A stretch of 64,000 bases of DNA from a virus. The notes below the pieces were generated by a model. The model made no database searches. It worked only from the letters and a program-made list of their open reading frames with translations, and was not told the DNA's origin. The stretch is from positions 62,001 to 126,000 of IMG/VR virus record IMGVR_UViG_3300033149_003257, one strand, 5' to 3'. Positions 44,690-53,463 of this stretch are shown here, one piece after another. Numbering within the stretch: position 1 is the stretch's first letter; the number at the start of each line of letters is the position of its first letter. The position numbers were made by a program, and so were the translations under genes.

Positions 44690-45259
44690 ATGACTATAAG
44701 TAATAAATTTATAATTTTTCTTATTACTTTATTTATAACATTTTTTCTGCATATATTTATAAATATATCTATTATTAATGCTTATGATAAAAGTGATATA
44801 GAAAAAATATTTTCTTTTCAAAAAACATGTAAACAAACAAATTTGGAAATACAAAAAACTTTATTTGGGAATTTAGAAATTAGAGTTTTACAAAATGAAG
44901 AAAATACTGCACAACATAATAATTTTAAATGGTCATATAATTTTCATACTTTAACTACAAAATATATAAAAAATTATTTAAAATATATTATTTTTACAGT
45001 AAAAGAAACTCAGATTTTTTCATCTTACTCTTATAAAGGGTTTGTTTTATGGTGTTTTGAAGATGATGAATTAGATGGAAAATTTAATAGATATACCCGA
45101 GATTATTTTATTTGTAAAAGAAATGGAAATTTTATTATGCCACAATATCCGAAAGGTTTTGTAAATCAAAAATGGTTTAGACCAGATAGAAAAGAAGTTC
45201 AAGAAAGATTTGATCAAGAAGTTAATTTTTGGTTTAAATTTTTTGAAAAAAATAAATAA
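44690..45259 (+). CDS. Membrane-anchored or secreted hypothetical protein
   Basis: 189 residues with one strong N-terminal hydrophobic segment (about 6-30, FIIFLITLFITFFLHIF), so either a signal anchor or signal peptide. The rest is aromatic-rich (Trp, Tyr, Phe) and soluble. No family recognised. Confidence 0.65.
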   Translation: MTISNKFIIFLITLFITFFLHIFINISIINAYDKSDIEKIFSFQKTCKQTNLEIQKTLFGNLEIRVLQNEENTAQHNNFKWSYNFHTLTTKYIKNYLKYIIFTVKETQIFSSYSYKGFVLWCFEDDELDGKFNRYTRDYFICKRNGNFIMPQYPKGFVNQKWFRPDRKEVQERFDQEVNFWFKFFEKNK

Positions 45260-45293
45260 ATATTATCTAGAAGAAGAAAAGGAGAATATTTAA

Positions 45294-46571
45294 ATGGATA
45301 TAAAGCAAGAACTTAGTGAATTACAGGAAATGATGAAAATAAAAGGTGTTAATTTTAAACCTATATCAGATTCTGATTTCAGAAAGTTTAAAATAAATCC
45401 ATCTGAAATTAAAAAAGTATCTACAATAGAAGAATTAAGAAATGGAACTCCAAATATGATTGTTACTGAATCTGTGGCTAATACAACATTTATTCAAAAT
45501 AATTTTAAGAAACAGAATTTAATAAAGAAGAAAAAATATGTTATGTCTTTGGGTGTTTATAGTCAACTACATTATGAAATAAATAGAGATGTAAGAATTT
45601 TAAAACCTACAAAACCGTTATTTAAGAATATATATAAACCATATTTGGGACAAAATCTAAATGGGAAAACGTTATTAGTATGGAGAACTGGAGGAATTGG
45701 AGATCTTTTATTTATTAATCCAAACTTAAGATTTTTAAAAGAGAAATATCCAGATTGTACAATAAAATTTGCTTGTGGACCACAATATCAATCAATGGTT
45801 GAAACTTGGGATTTTGTTGATAAAGTCTTAGATTTACCATTTAATATTCAACAAGTTATAATGGCTGATTATCATGCTATGTTTGAAGGAGTTATAGAAA
45901 GATGTGAAGCAGCTGAAAAAGAAAATGCTTATCGTTTATTTACAAAATGGCTTAATATTAATTTACCTGATGAATTATTAATACCAAAACAAGAACCAAG
46001 AGAAGATAAAGTAAAAGAATGTTATGAAATATTAGATAGAGAATGGGGTTTAAAAGGAAATGATTTTATATTATTACAACTTAGAGCAAGTTCTCCAATA
46101 AGAACTCCAAGACCTGAATTTTCTCAAAATTTAATAAATTTATTAACAGATAGAGGACATAATGTTGTTATTACTGATGGTCCACATAAATATCAAGCTA
46201 TTGAAGATTTAGTTATGAATTTTGTAAAAGATAAAAATAAAGTATTTAATTTTGCAAATTTTTCAAAAACTTTAGATTATACAATTGCTTTAACTTCATT
46301 AGCAAAAGTTGTTGTATCTACAGATTCTGCTCTTATACATGTTGCTCAATCTTTAGGAATTCCAGCATTTGGAATTTATGGTCCTTTTCTTGGAAGAATT
46401 CGTCTTGAAACGTATAAAAATGTTGATTGGATAGATGCACCAAAAAATTGCTGCCCATGTTTTCTTCATGGACATATGCCTTGCAAACATTCAAAAGATA
46501 ATTATCCAACCTGTTTTGATACAATAGATTTAAGAGATGTAGTTAATCGAGTGGAGAAATTAATGATATGA
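45294..46571 (+). CDS. GT9-family glycosyltransferase (heptosyltransferase-like)
   Basis: 425 residues. The GT-B core begins near residue 120: TLLVWRTGGIGDLLFINPNLRFLK (GDLL nucleotide-sugar motif) and ends with VVSTDSALIHVAQSLGIPAFGIYGP, the GT9 donor-binding signature. A CCPCFLHG ... CKH segment follows as in lipopolysaccharide heptosyltransferases. The extra N-terminus is unusual. Likely adds a sugar to a phage or host surface glycan. Confidence 0.85.
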   Translation: MDIKQELSELQEMMKIKGVNFKPISDSDFRKFKINPSEIKKVSTIEELRNGTPNMIVTESVANTTFIQNNFKKQNLIKKKKYVMSLGVYSQLHYEINRDVRILKPTKPLFKNIYKPYLGQNLNGKTLLVWRTGGIGDLLFINPNLRFLKEKYPDCTIKFACGPQYQSMVETWDFVDKVLDLPFNIQQVIMADYHAMFEGVIERCEAAEKENAYRLFTKWLNINLPDELLIPKQEPREDKVKECYEILDREWGLKGNDFILLQLRASSPIRTPRPEFSQNLINLLTDRGHNVVITDGPHKYQAIEDLVMNFVKDKNKVFNFANFSKTLDYTIALTSLAKVVVSTDSALIHVAQSLGIPAFGIYGPFLGRIRLETYKNVDWIDAPKNCCPCFLHGHMPCKHSKDNYPTCFDTIDLRDVVNRVEKLMI

Positions 46572-47375
46572 TTTTATGTGATTATGGTTGTGGAAGAGAA
46601 GCAAAATATCAATTTAAAAATGGGAAATGGTGTTGTGAAAATCATTATAGTAAATGTCTAAAAGTAAGAGAAAAAAGTAGTAAATCACATAAAGGACAAA
46701 TACCTTGGATAAAAGGTCGAAATCATTCAGAATTAAGTAAAAAGAAAATAAGTGATAATAATAAAGGAAAAAAAACATTCAGAAAAAACTAAAAGAAAAA
46801 TATCTAAATCTAATAAAGGATTAACTAAACTTAATATTGAACAAATAAAGAAAAGATATCCTTTCTTTTCTAAAATAGAAGAAATGAGATATAATCCAAA
46901 TAAACCTGGAGAAAAAGAAATACAAGTACACTGTAAAAACCATAATTGTCCTAATTCGAAAGAGATGAATGGTTGGTTTACTCCAACATATAATCAAATA
47001 CATGAAAGAATAATGGAGATTGAAAAAGACTGGGGAAATGATGGTAAATATATGTATTGTTCAGATGATTGTAAAAAAGAATGTCCTCTATATCATATGA
47101 AAACATGTTTATTAAAAAAAGATCAAGAAAATCTTTTTCCATATACTATAGAAGAATATCAAATATTTAGAGAAGAAGTTCTAAAACGAGATGATTATAA
47201 ATGTGTTTATTGTGGAGAAAAAGCAGAACATGTTCATCATATTCGTCCGCAAAAACTAGAACCATTTTTTGCTTTGGATCCAGATTTTGGAATTTCTGTT
47301 TGTAAAAAATGTCATTACAAGTACGGACATAAAGATGAATGTAACACTGGAAACTTAGCTAATAGAATTTGTTAG
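46568..47375 (+). pseudogene. HNH endonuclease gene split by a frameshift
   Basis: The first frame (46568-46792) encodes the N-terminal Cys finger and first repeat; the second (to 47375) encodes [15 protein letters not shown], the middle Cys domain and a complete HNH (CVYCGEKAE, HHIRPQ, CKKCHYKYGH). The frames cross at GGAAAAAAAACAT near 46765: an eighth A disrupts the alignment with the paralogues, and seven A would give one 269-residue protein. It may be inactivated, mis-sequenced, or decoded by slippage. A GTG at 46752 could restart the nuclease half. Confidence 0.8.
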
Positions 47376-47383
47376 GAGAGAAG

Positions 47384-48205
47384 ATGATTAAAATTATGAT
47401 GACTGTAAGAAATAGATTGAGTATTACAAAGAAAGCAATTTCGGCACTTTTTCTTCATACAAAAACTCCGTACCAATTATATATTTATGATAACCTTACT
47501 GATTTTAGATTAGATGATCATTTCAATTACTTTTATAAATTATATAACCGAGGAGAAATAACTCAGGTTACATTTAATACTGCTGATTCAACATTTAAAG
47601 CATTTTCTAAAGCATCTGCTTGTAATGCTTTTGGTGCACAACATGAACAAGATCCAGAAAAAGATAATTATGATTTTCTATTATTTTTAGATAATGATAT
47701 TATTGTTACTCCTGAATGGGATTTAAGAATATTAAAAGCTTGGAGACAAGTTAAAAAATTTGGATTAAAAAATATAAAAGCAATATCTCAAAGACCTGGC
47801 GGCATTAAAGAAGTTATTGAATATGATAAACCAATTGCTGGTACAAAAGCTATTATTGGAAAATTAGGAGGTAGTGGTTTTTGGAGTGTTAAACCTGATT
47901 TTTTTAGAGATGTTGGATTTTTAGATTTAAAAAAATTAATTGGTAGAAATAAGATGCATGATCAATTATATTGGAGAATGATGGATATTTCTACTCAAGG
48001 TAAAAAATATATTATGGGTTTGGGTTGTAAATTAGCAATTCATTGTGGACATGTTTCTGGATCTATTTGTAATATTTTAGATAAACGTCCTGATGCTTTA
48101 TATAAAATTAAATTTGAAGAAGCGGAAATAAATATAGATAAAATGTCATTTGAAGAATTTTATAATTCTATAGTAAATAATAAATTTTTAATAAAAGATT
48201 GGTAA
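47384..48205 (+). CDS. GT2-family (GT-A) glycosyltransferase
   Basis: 273 residues from MIKIMMTVRNRL (GGAGAG upstream). N-terminal nucleotide-binding strand, then FLLFLDNDIIVTPEWD with the DxD-type metal motif (DND), and a C-terminal acceptor region. Transfers a sugar from an NDP-donor. Follows the GT9 and HNH genes in the same unit and is the last gene before a terminator. Confidence 0.78.
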   Translation: MIKIMMTVRNRLSITKKAISALFLHTKTPYQLYIYDNLTDFRLDDHFNYFYKLYNRGEITQVTFNTADSTFKAFSKASACNAFGAQHEQDPEKDNYDFLLFLDNDIIVTPEWDLRILKAWRQVKKFGLKNIKAISQRPGGIKEVIEYDKPIAGTKAIIGKLGGSGFWSVKPDFFRDVGFLDLKKLIGRNKMHDQLYWRMMDISTQGKKYIMGLGCKLAIHCGHVSGSICNILDKRPDALYKIKFEEAEINIDKMSFEEFYNSIVNNKFLIKDW

Positions 48206-48213
48206 AATTTTTA

Positions 48214-48255
48214 CAAAAAAAATAAATCTGAGGTTTTGTTTCTCCCCCTCTGATT
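48214..48255 (-). terminator. Intrinsic terminator (leftward)
   Basis: Arms 48225-48233 and 48247-48255, 9 bp with one mismatch, followed on the minus strand by TATTTTTTTT. Ends the leftward island 50.99-48.33 kb. Confidence 0.7.
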
Positions 48256-48305
48256 AGTAGTAGGATACCATTACTTACGTAGCTTGGCACGGCTGACACT
48301 TTATT

Positions 48306-48333
48306 TTCTTCCCGACAGCAAGGAAGAATCTTT
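48306..48333 (+). terminator. Intrinsic terminator (rightward)
   Basis: TTCTTCC (48306-48312) and GGAAGAA (48322-48328) with a 9-nt loop followed by TCTTTC on the plus strand. Would stop the GT9-GT2 unit before the convergent gene. The T-run is weak. Confidence 0.45.
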
Positions 48334-48767
48334 CATATGGTTTCTAATTCTGGACCCATATCAAGACTATTTTCACCATCAGTTAACCAATTTCTTCCAC
48401 AGCAGTTAAATGTTATATCTCTTTTACATTTATATTTTTTATCTGAATCACTTATATATTGTGGAACCTTCAATTTTTTTGGTTCTATTTCTTTTCCGCA
48501 TTTTCTACAATATACTCCAAACCATTTTATAATAGGTTGTTCTTTAAATGAAATATATTGTCTTACATCTATGGGAACAATCTCTGAAAATGTTTCTTTT
48601 GCTTCTTCCAAAGATGAAAATTTTGATTTATTTAAGATAAATGAAGATATGATATTTGATTGTGCTTCTATTATAAATTTTTTCTCTACTTTATTTTCAA
48701 TAATTTTCCCAAGAAATATTTCTCCAAGATAAACTTTTATTAATGTGATGTTTTCTTTTTCCAACAT
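48333..48767 (-). CDS. Hypothetical protein with Cys-rich metal site
   Basis: 144 residues. YCRKCGKE and later CKRD ... FNCCGRNW give five Cys in zinc-ribbon spacing. Last gene of the leftward island. Function unknown. Confidence 0.65.
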   Translation of the reverse strand: MLEKENITLIKVYLGEIFLGKIIENKVEKKFIIEAQSNIISSFILNKSKFSSLEEAKETFSEIVPIDVRQYISFKEQPIIKWFGVYCRKCGKEIEPKKLKVPQYISDSDKKYKCKRDITFNCCGRNWLTDGENSLDMGPELETI

Positions 48768-48777
48768 TAAATCTTCC

Positions 48778-49173
48778 TTATTTTTTCAAATCATCAATAT
48801 GAATTTCTTTTCCATCTGGAAATTTACAATGCAATGTTTTTAAATTGATTTCGCAACCATATTCTCTTTCAAACTTTTGTATATACCATGGTTTATATAT
48901 TTGAGCAATTTTTTTAATATGGTTCTTCATTCCATCTGGTAAGTCAATGTTGTTGAATGTTGACAATCCATTTGTTCCATCTTCTCTTATTGTGTGTTGA
49001 CATTCATCACATAATGGTTCTCTACAAATAGATTGTCCAAATTCACCACATTCATGAGTAGCTGGTTTACCACATGAAACACATTTTAAATCTTTATGTA
49101 TATCACAATATCTTCCTCCATTTGTTGGAGAATTGCATATTCCTTTCCAAGCTATTAAAAATTTACAATACAT
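48778..49173 (-). CDS. B-box-like zinc-finger protein
   Basis: 131 residues. CNSPTNGGRYCDIHK, then CVSCGKPATHECGEFGQSIC and CDECQHTIRE: a B-box/treble-clef-like series with Cys and His pairs. C-terminal half helical. Similar small finger proteins are frequent in large phages; role unknown. Confidence 0.7.
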   Translation of the reverse strand: MYCKFLIAWKGICNSPTNGGRYCDIHKDLKCVSCGKPATHECGEFGQSICREPLCDECQHTIREDGTNGLSTFNNIDLPDGMKNHIKKIAQIYKPWYIQKFEREYGCEINLKTLHCKFPDGKEIHIDDLKK

Positions 49174-49175
49174 TT

Positions 49176-49490
49176 TTAATTCCTTTCTGTAATTTCTGGG
49201 GTTGTTCTTCCTATTAACCAGAATTTATTATCATGAAAATAAATAGCTAAATATGGAAATTGTTTTTGAAGTGGATTAATTTCAATAACAATAGCTGTTT
49301 TATTGATCCATAAAATATGATCTTTATCTAAATAATTAGTAGGAGAATGATAAGTAAATGTAATTTGGAATACCCATAATTCTGCAACTTCTTGTGATAA
49401 TTCACAAATTTGTTGCCAATTTTTTTCTAAATTTGTTGAATAACCTTTTTTACATGGATATGAAATATTTTGACCAATAGCTAAATTCAT
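49176..49490 (-). CDS. Hypothetical protein
   Basis: 104 residues, aromatic-rich beta protein (VFQITFTYHSPTNY, FPYLAIYFHDNKFWLIG). AAAGGAG upstream. The 67-bp gap above it holds no recognisable site. Confidence 0.6.
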   Translation of the reverse strand: MNLAIGQNISYPCKKGYSTNLEKNWQQICELSQEVAELWVFQITFTYHSPTNYLDKDHILWINKTAIVIEINPLQKQFPYLAIYFHDNKFWLIGRTTPEITERN

Positions 49491-49557
49491 TATATTTCTC
49501 CTTTCTTGAATTCTGTAGAAAATAACTTTTTTATTTCCTACATAATTTATTATAAGG

Positions 49558-50510
49558 TTATTTTTTAATTATATCTTTTCTTTGGTTGAGAGCATCTTTT
49601 AATATTAAAGTATCTTGTAGTCCGCCAGGTTTAATTGCATCAAAAGGAATTACAACAACTGTGTTGTTTGGTCCTTCTGCTAGTTTTACAAGAGTTTCTA
49701 ATTGTTTCACAGCAAGAATTTCAGGTGTTAGACTTTTTGCTCTAATATTATTTGCTGCAGCATCCATTTTAGCTCTTACAAGTTCTGCTTTACCTTGTTC
49801 AGCTGCGAGTTCAGCATTCCTTTTTGCTTTTGCTACATTTGCTTTAGCGATTGCAGCATTTTCAAGATCTTGAAGTTCAGCTTGTTTAATTGATTCCCTT
49901 TTATTTTTGATTTCAATGGGATAGTCAAGATTTGTAATTAAAATATCTGATGTTTTGACTGGATATTTTAATTCTTGCATTCTTTTAAGAAATCTGTTTT
50001 TGATTTCCTGTCGAATATCTTGTCTCTTTTCCCTGATGTTATCAGTAATATAAGGAGACACGACATCTCTTGTAATATTTGAGAGAATATCTTGCATTGT
50101 TGTTGAGAAGAATCTATCAAGTGATAAAATAAATCCTTCTGTATCTTCAACTTTTGATTTAATAGCAGGAACTTTCTTTTTAATTGTATCAATTGTATTT
50201 GGTGAAACTTTGAAAGATCCAATCCATTTTACGCTTACGTCCATATTAATTTCATCAGCACATAATATTTTTAAATCTTTTTTATATGACTTGATTTTTT
50301 CATCAACAAAATATGCTCTGGTTCTACCCCTGCACGAAAGGCTTCAGATTCTTTTACCTGTGTACTTCCATCTGGTTCTACAAGAAGTAATGTCATATCA
50401 GGAGGAGCTGTATCACCACAACAACAATCACCACAACCGGTAATGAATATTGACAACATAAAAATAATACATGCAAATATTATTGAAACTGATTTGAAAT
50501 TATGAAACAT
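49558..50510 (-). pseudogene. SPFH/band-7 lipoprotein gene split in two frames
   Basis: The 5' frame (50271-50510) encodes a lipoprotein signal (FMLSIFITGCGDCCCG) and the start of the band-7 domain. The 3' frame (49558-50244) holds the rest, including the Ala/Glu/Lys helix AELAAEQGKAELVRAKMDAA. Reading the 3' frame upstream of its ATG gives YFVDEKIKSYKKDLKILCAD, which fits the family and overlaps the 5' frame, so one protein of about 310 residues is broken by a one-base change. A classic A-AAA-AAG slippery heptamer lies in the overlap in the correct phase for -1 frameshifting. Confidence 0.7.
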
Positions 50511-50536
50511 TTTTTTCTCCTTATTGTTTTTTTGTT

Positions 50537-50992
50537 TTAGTTTGATTTTTTATTGTTCTTAAATATTTTGTCTATTTCGTCCATTGCTCTATAATTATCT
50601 TTTTCTGCTTCCTCTTTTTTTAGATTACTTTTTTCTTTTATCACCTCCCTATTTAATTTCTTAATTTCTTCTTTTGAAAGAGTTATAATAGATGAGTCTG
50701 GTTCAGCAGTAGTTATTGTTTCTCTTCCTTTTGTTTCAAGAGGATTAGACAAAAAGGTTATACATACTAATGTTAATATTATAGATGTAAGTAATATAAC
50801 TATTTGAATAATACGTGTTATATTTTTTACATTATTTATACTTTTATTTATAATTGTTTCATTTTTAAACTTTACTTTTTTAATACATTTACAAAAGAAA
50901 CGAAAAGTAATTTCAAGAGATATAACAATTATAAATGTTAATAAAATAATTGGTATAATATGCTGTTGTAAATTATCTATAAAACCTTCCAT
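50537..50992 (-). CDS. Membrane protein with two spans
   Basis: 151 residues. Hydrophobic segments at about 10-32 and 60-85, then a charged Lys/Glu helical tail. AGGAG upstream. Starts the leftward island together with the SPFH lipoprotein gene; a membrane complex of the two is possible. Confidence 0.65.
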   Translation of the reverse strand: MEGFIDNLQQHIIPIILLTFIIVISLEITFRFFCKCIKKVKFKNETIINKSINNVKNITRIIQIVILLTSIILTLVCITFLSNPLETKGRETITTAEPDSSIITLSKEEIKKLNREVIKEKSNLKKEEAEKDNYRAMDEIDKIFKNNKKSN

Positions 50993-51065
50993 AATATAAT
51001 AAACTCCTTTCTTTTTTTAATAATAAAAACAATCTCACTTTCTATTATTAATTTATATATATAAT

Positions 51066-51076
51066 TAGAACAAATT
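51066..51076 (+). promoter_or_regulatory. Putative promoter, GAACAAA motif
   Basis: ATTAGAACAAATTATAAATG, 39 bp before the TTG start at 51114. Almost identical over 18 bp to the copy before the beta-prime unit at 3331, although in the opposite orientation and 48 kb away. Confidence 0.6.
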
Positions 51077-51113
51077 ATAAATGAATTTTCTTTCGTTGAA
51101 AAGGAGTTAAGAA

Positions 51114-52031
51114 TTGGAGAAAGCTATATTACTTGGTCCTTTTATTGGAGAGTTTTATTGGGAGTTTGCAAGGTTTGGACCGCTGCTTCCATATTTAAAA
51201 GAAAAAGAATTTAAAAATAAAGATATTACTTATATAGTATTTACAAGACAAGAAAGATATGATATTTATGGAAATTATACAGATATATTTGTTCCATTAA
51301 AAATAGATGGTGATTATGATAAATATCAGCCAGATTGTTATAGACTAATTGGACTTCCAAATTCTGATTATGAAAATTTAGCATATAAACTAAATAGTAA
51401 ATATTCAAAACGATTTAAAATTATTAAACATATTTACCCTACCTTAAAAAGAAGATTCTTCGCTCAAAAAAATCAATATCCAATTGATAAAATGTTATTT
51501 AAATATTCTCCAAGACAAAATAATTCTTTAGTAGTTGAAAATTATCTTCCTAAAAATAATAAACCCTTGGTAGTATTAGCCCCAAGATTTAGAAAAGGAT
51601 TTAGAAGAAATTGGAATCATTGGGGTGAATTTTATGATAAATTATATAATAATCAAAATTTAATGAATAATTTTAATTTTATTATTTGTGGAAAAAAAGA
51701 AGAATATATTCCAGATGTAAAACATAGATTTTTAGATATGAATGATGTTGAATTAATAGAAGGAGTATCAACTGTTGGTATATTAATTGAAATAATGAAG
51801 AGATCATTTTTTACATGTGGAAGTCAAAGTGCTATTCCAAATATATCTTTACTTTTTGGTATAGAAGCTTTAGAGTGGGGTCATCAAAGAAAACAACATG
51901 TAGTATGGTATAATATTAGAAATACCCCAGTAACATATATTGATGATCCACATTATAATATTGATTCTAAGATCATTTTTAAAAAGTTTGAACAAATATT
52001 AAATAAGAAATTAAGAAAAAGGAGAGTTTAA
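51114..52031 (+). CDS. GT-B-like glycosyltransferase, first paralogue
   Basis: 305 residues, TTG start with AAGGAG. Opening LLGPFIGEFYWEFARFGPLL is shared with the gene at 52645. The C-terminal half (VVLAPRFRKGFRRNWNHWGE, FIICGKKEEY, FFTCGSQSAIPNISLLFG) resembles the donor domain of GT9-type GT-B enzymes. No experimental relative known to me. Heads the right-hand glycan locus. Confidence 0.6.
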   Translation: MEKAILLGPFIGEFYWEFARFGPLLPYLKEKEFKNKDITYIVFTRQERYDIYGNYTDIFVPLKIDGDYDKYQPDCYRLIGLPNSDYENLAYKLNSKYSKRFKIIKHIYPTLKRRFFAQKNQYPIDKMLFKYSPRQNNSLVVENYLPKNNKPLVVLAPRFRKGFRRNWNHWGEFYDKLYNNQNLMNNFNFIICGKKEEYIPDVKHRFLDMNDVELIEGVSTVGILIEIMKRSFFTCGSQSAIPNISLLFGIEALEWGHQRKQHVVWYNIRNTPVTYIDDPHYNIDSKIIFKKFEQILNKKLRKRRV

Positions 52032-52283
52032 ATGCAGAGACTGACTGAAATAGGTAATAATGCGTGGTTACAAGCAAATCAAGTAAGAGTTAATAAAGTT
52101 TTACAACTTTGTGATGAAAGCTCTTTTCGAGGAGATTTTTCTTCATTACCATTACAAACTATAATTCAATTATTAACAGGATCATGTAATGAGATTGGTA
52201 AATTACAAAAAGAAGTAGATAGATGTAATAATCTAATGAATCAAAAAGAAAAATATGTAGATACAATTACAGAAAAAAAGTGA
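52032..52283 (+). CDS. Small helical protein
   Basis: 83 residues, helical with a Cys-containing C-terminal coiled coil. AAGGAG upstream. Unrelated in type to the flanking glycosyltransferases. Confidence 0.6.
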   Translation: MQRLTEIGNNAWLQANQVRVNKVLQLCDESSFRGDFSSLPLQTIIQLLTGSCNEIGKLQKEVDRCNNLMNQKEKYVDTITEKK

Positions 52284-52426
52284 TGAATATAATAATTACA
52301 AAAAAATTAGAAATTAGTAATAATAATAAATTTAAAAAGAAATATAAGAAAGCAAAATTAAATAAGAGAAATAGAATGAAAAATAAAAACGATAAAATTC
52401 AAAAAGTGGATAAACGAGGTTCCTGA
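52283..52426 (+). CDS. Tiny very basic protein
   Basis: 47 residues beginning MNIIITKKLEISNNNKFKKK, nearly half Lys/Arg/Asn. ATG overlaps the previous stop (TGATG). It may be the 5' part of the broken gene that follows rather than an independent gene. Confidence 0.4.
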   Translation: MNIIITKKLEISNNNKFKKKYKKAKLNKRNRMKNKNDKIQKVDKRGS

Positions 52427-52648
52427 TGATTATGAAATTGTTATATCGAAATATATAATTTATATTCAAAGATGAATATTTTTTAGTTGTTGATGATTCT
52501 ATAATTAGTCTTATATTAAAATAATAAAGAAACCAAAGAAATTAGGTTTGTTATACAATCAAGTCATAAAAGAGTTTTATCAATAGTTAAAAAAGAAAAT
52601 GATATGAAAAAGAGTGGGATGGTATTGGAGAAGGAAAATAAAAATTGA
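52395..52648 (+). pseudogene. Broken small gene in three frames
   Basis: Successive frames read KKWINEVPDDYEIVISKYIIY, then KDEYFLVVDDSIISLILK, then NKETKEIRFVIQSSHKRVL. Together they form one plausible protein of 80-90 residues of a small phage family (PDDYE...SKY...VVDD...FVIQSS) with two frameshifts. The last frame ends in TTGA, overlapping the TTG of the next gene as in an intact operon. Confidence 0.6.
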
Positions 52649-53463
52649 GAACTCAATGTATGTTATTTGGTCCATTTATTGGTTCATTATTCTGGGAGTT
52701 TTACAGATTTGCTCCGTATTCAATATATTTAAAAAAGAAAAATCCAAAGTGGAATTTAATTGTCTATACAAGACCTCAAAGATTTGATTTATATGGTGAA
52801 TATGCAGATATATTTGTTCCCTTAAGAACTAGAGAAAGAATGAGAAATTTAAAGCAAAATTGTTTTTCTTTAGATAATTTTCTTTTAGAAGAATATCAAG
52901 AGTTAATATCAGTTTTCAAAGAAAAATATTCTTCTAGATATCATGTTAAAGCCCATTTTTTTCCTCGAATTGATAATTATAGACATTTAGTTAAGTGGCA
53001 ATTTCCAAGAAATAAAATGGATTATGATTTTAAAGAAAGAGAAGCTAATCTATTATTTTTAGAAGACAAGTTTGATTTAAATAAAAATATTGTATTTTTT
53101 GATTCAACTTATGTTTTTTCTAAAAATATAAAATTAAATTATATTAATGATATTATTTCTGATAAAAATATAGAATTAATATTATATGATAAATTTTCAA
53201 AATCTTTAAAAAACAATTTAAATAATTATTCTTTTGATAATCTTAATTACAGTATTTTAGGTTGTATTATTTCAATTATAAAAAAGTCTTTTATAGTAAT
53301 AAGCGATTTAAAGTCTGATATAGCTAGATTGTCTTTATTATTAAAAACACCAGTTCTTGTTTTTAAGAAATCGATTTCAGATGATGAATTAAAATTAATA
53401 AATCCATTTAATACGGAAGTTGTTTTATTAAAAAATCTAGAGGAATTAGATAATTTATTATGA
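52645..53463 (+). CDS. GT-B-like glycosyltransferase, second paralogue
   Basis: 272 residues, TTG start. Opening MLFGPFIGSLFWEFYRFAPY and RPQRFDLYGEYADIFVPL match the gene at 51114, but the C-terminal donor domain has diverged: the GSQSAIPN segment is replaced by SDLKSDIARLSLLLKTP. It may have lost or changed activity. An internal ATG at 52660 is an alternative start. Confidence 0.55.
   Translation: MRTQCMLFGPFIGSLFWEFYRFAPYSIYLKKKNPKWNLIVYTRPQRFDLYGEYADIFVPLRTRERMRNLKQNCFSLDNFLLEEYQELISVFKEKYSSRYHVKAHFFPRIDNYRHLVKWQFPRNKMDYDFKEREANLLFLEDKFDLNKNIVFFDSTYVFSKNIKLNYINDIISDKNIELILYDKFSKSLKNNLNNYSFDNLNYSILGCIISIIKKSFIVISDLKSDIARLSLLLKTPVLVFKKSISDDELKLINPFNTEVVLLKNLEELDNLL

Noticed and set aside
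48256-48333. tRNA or riboswitch in the convergent gap
   Set aside because: The sequence is relatively GC-rich, but I could not fold a cloverleaf or match a known riboswitch consensus; terminators on each strand explain most of it.
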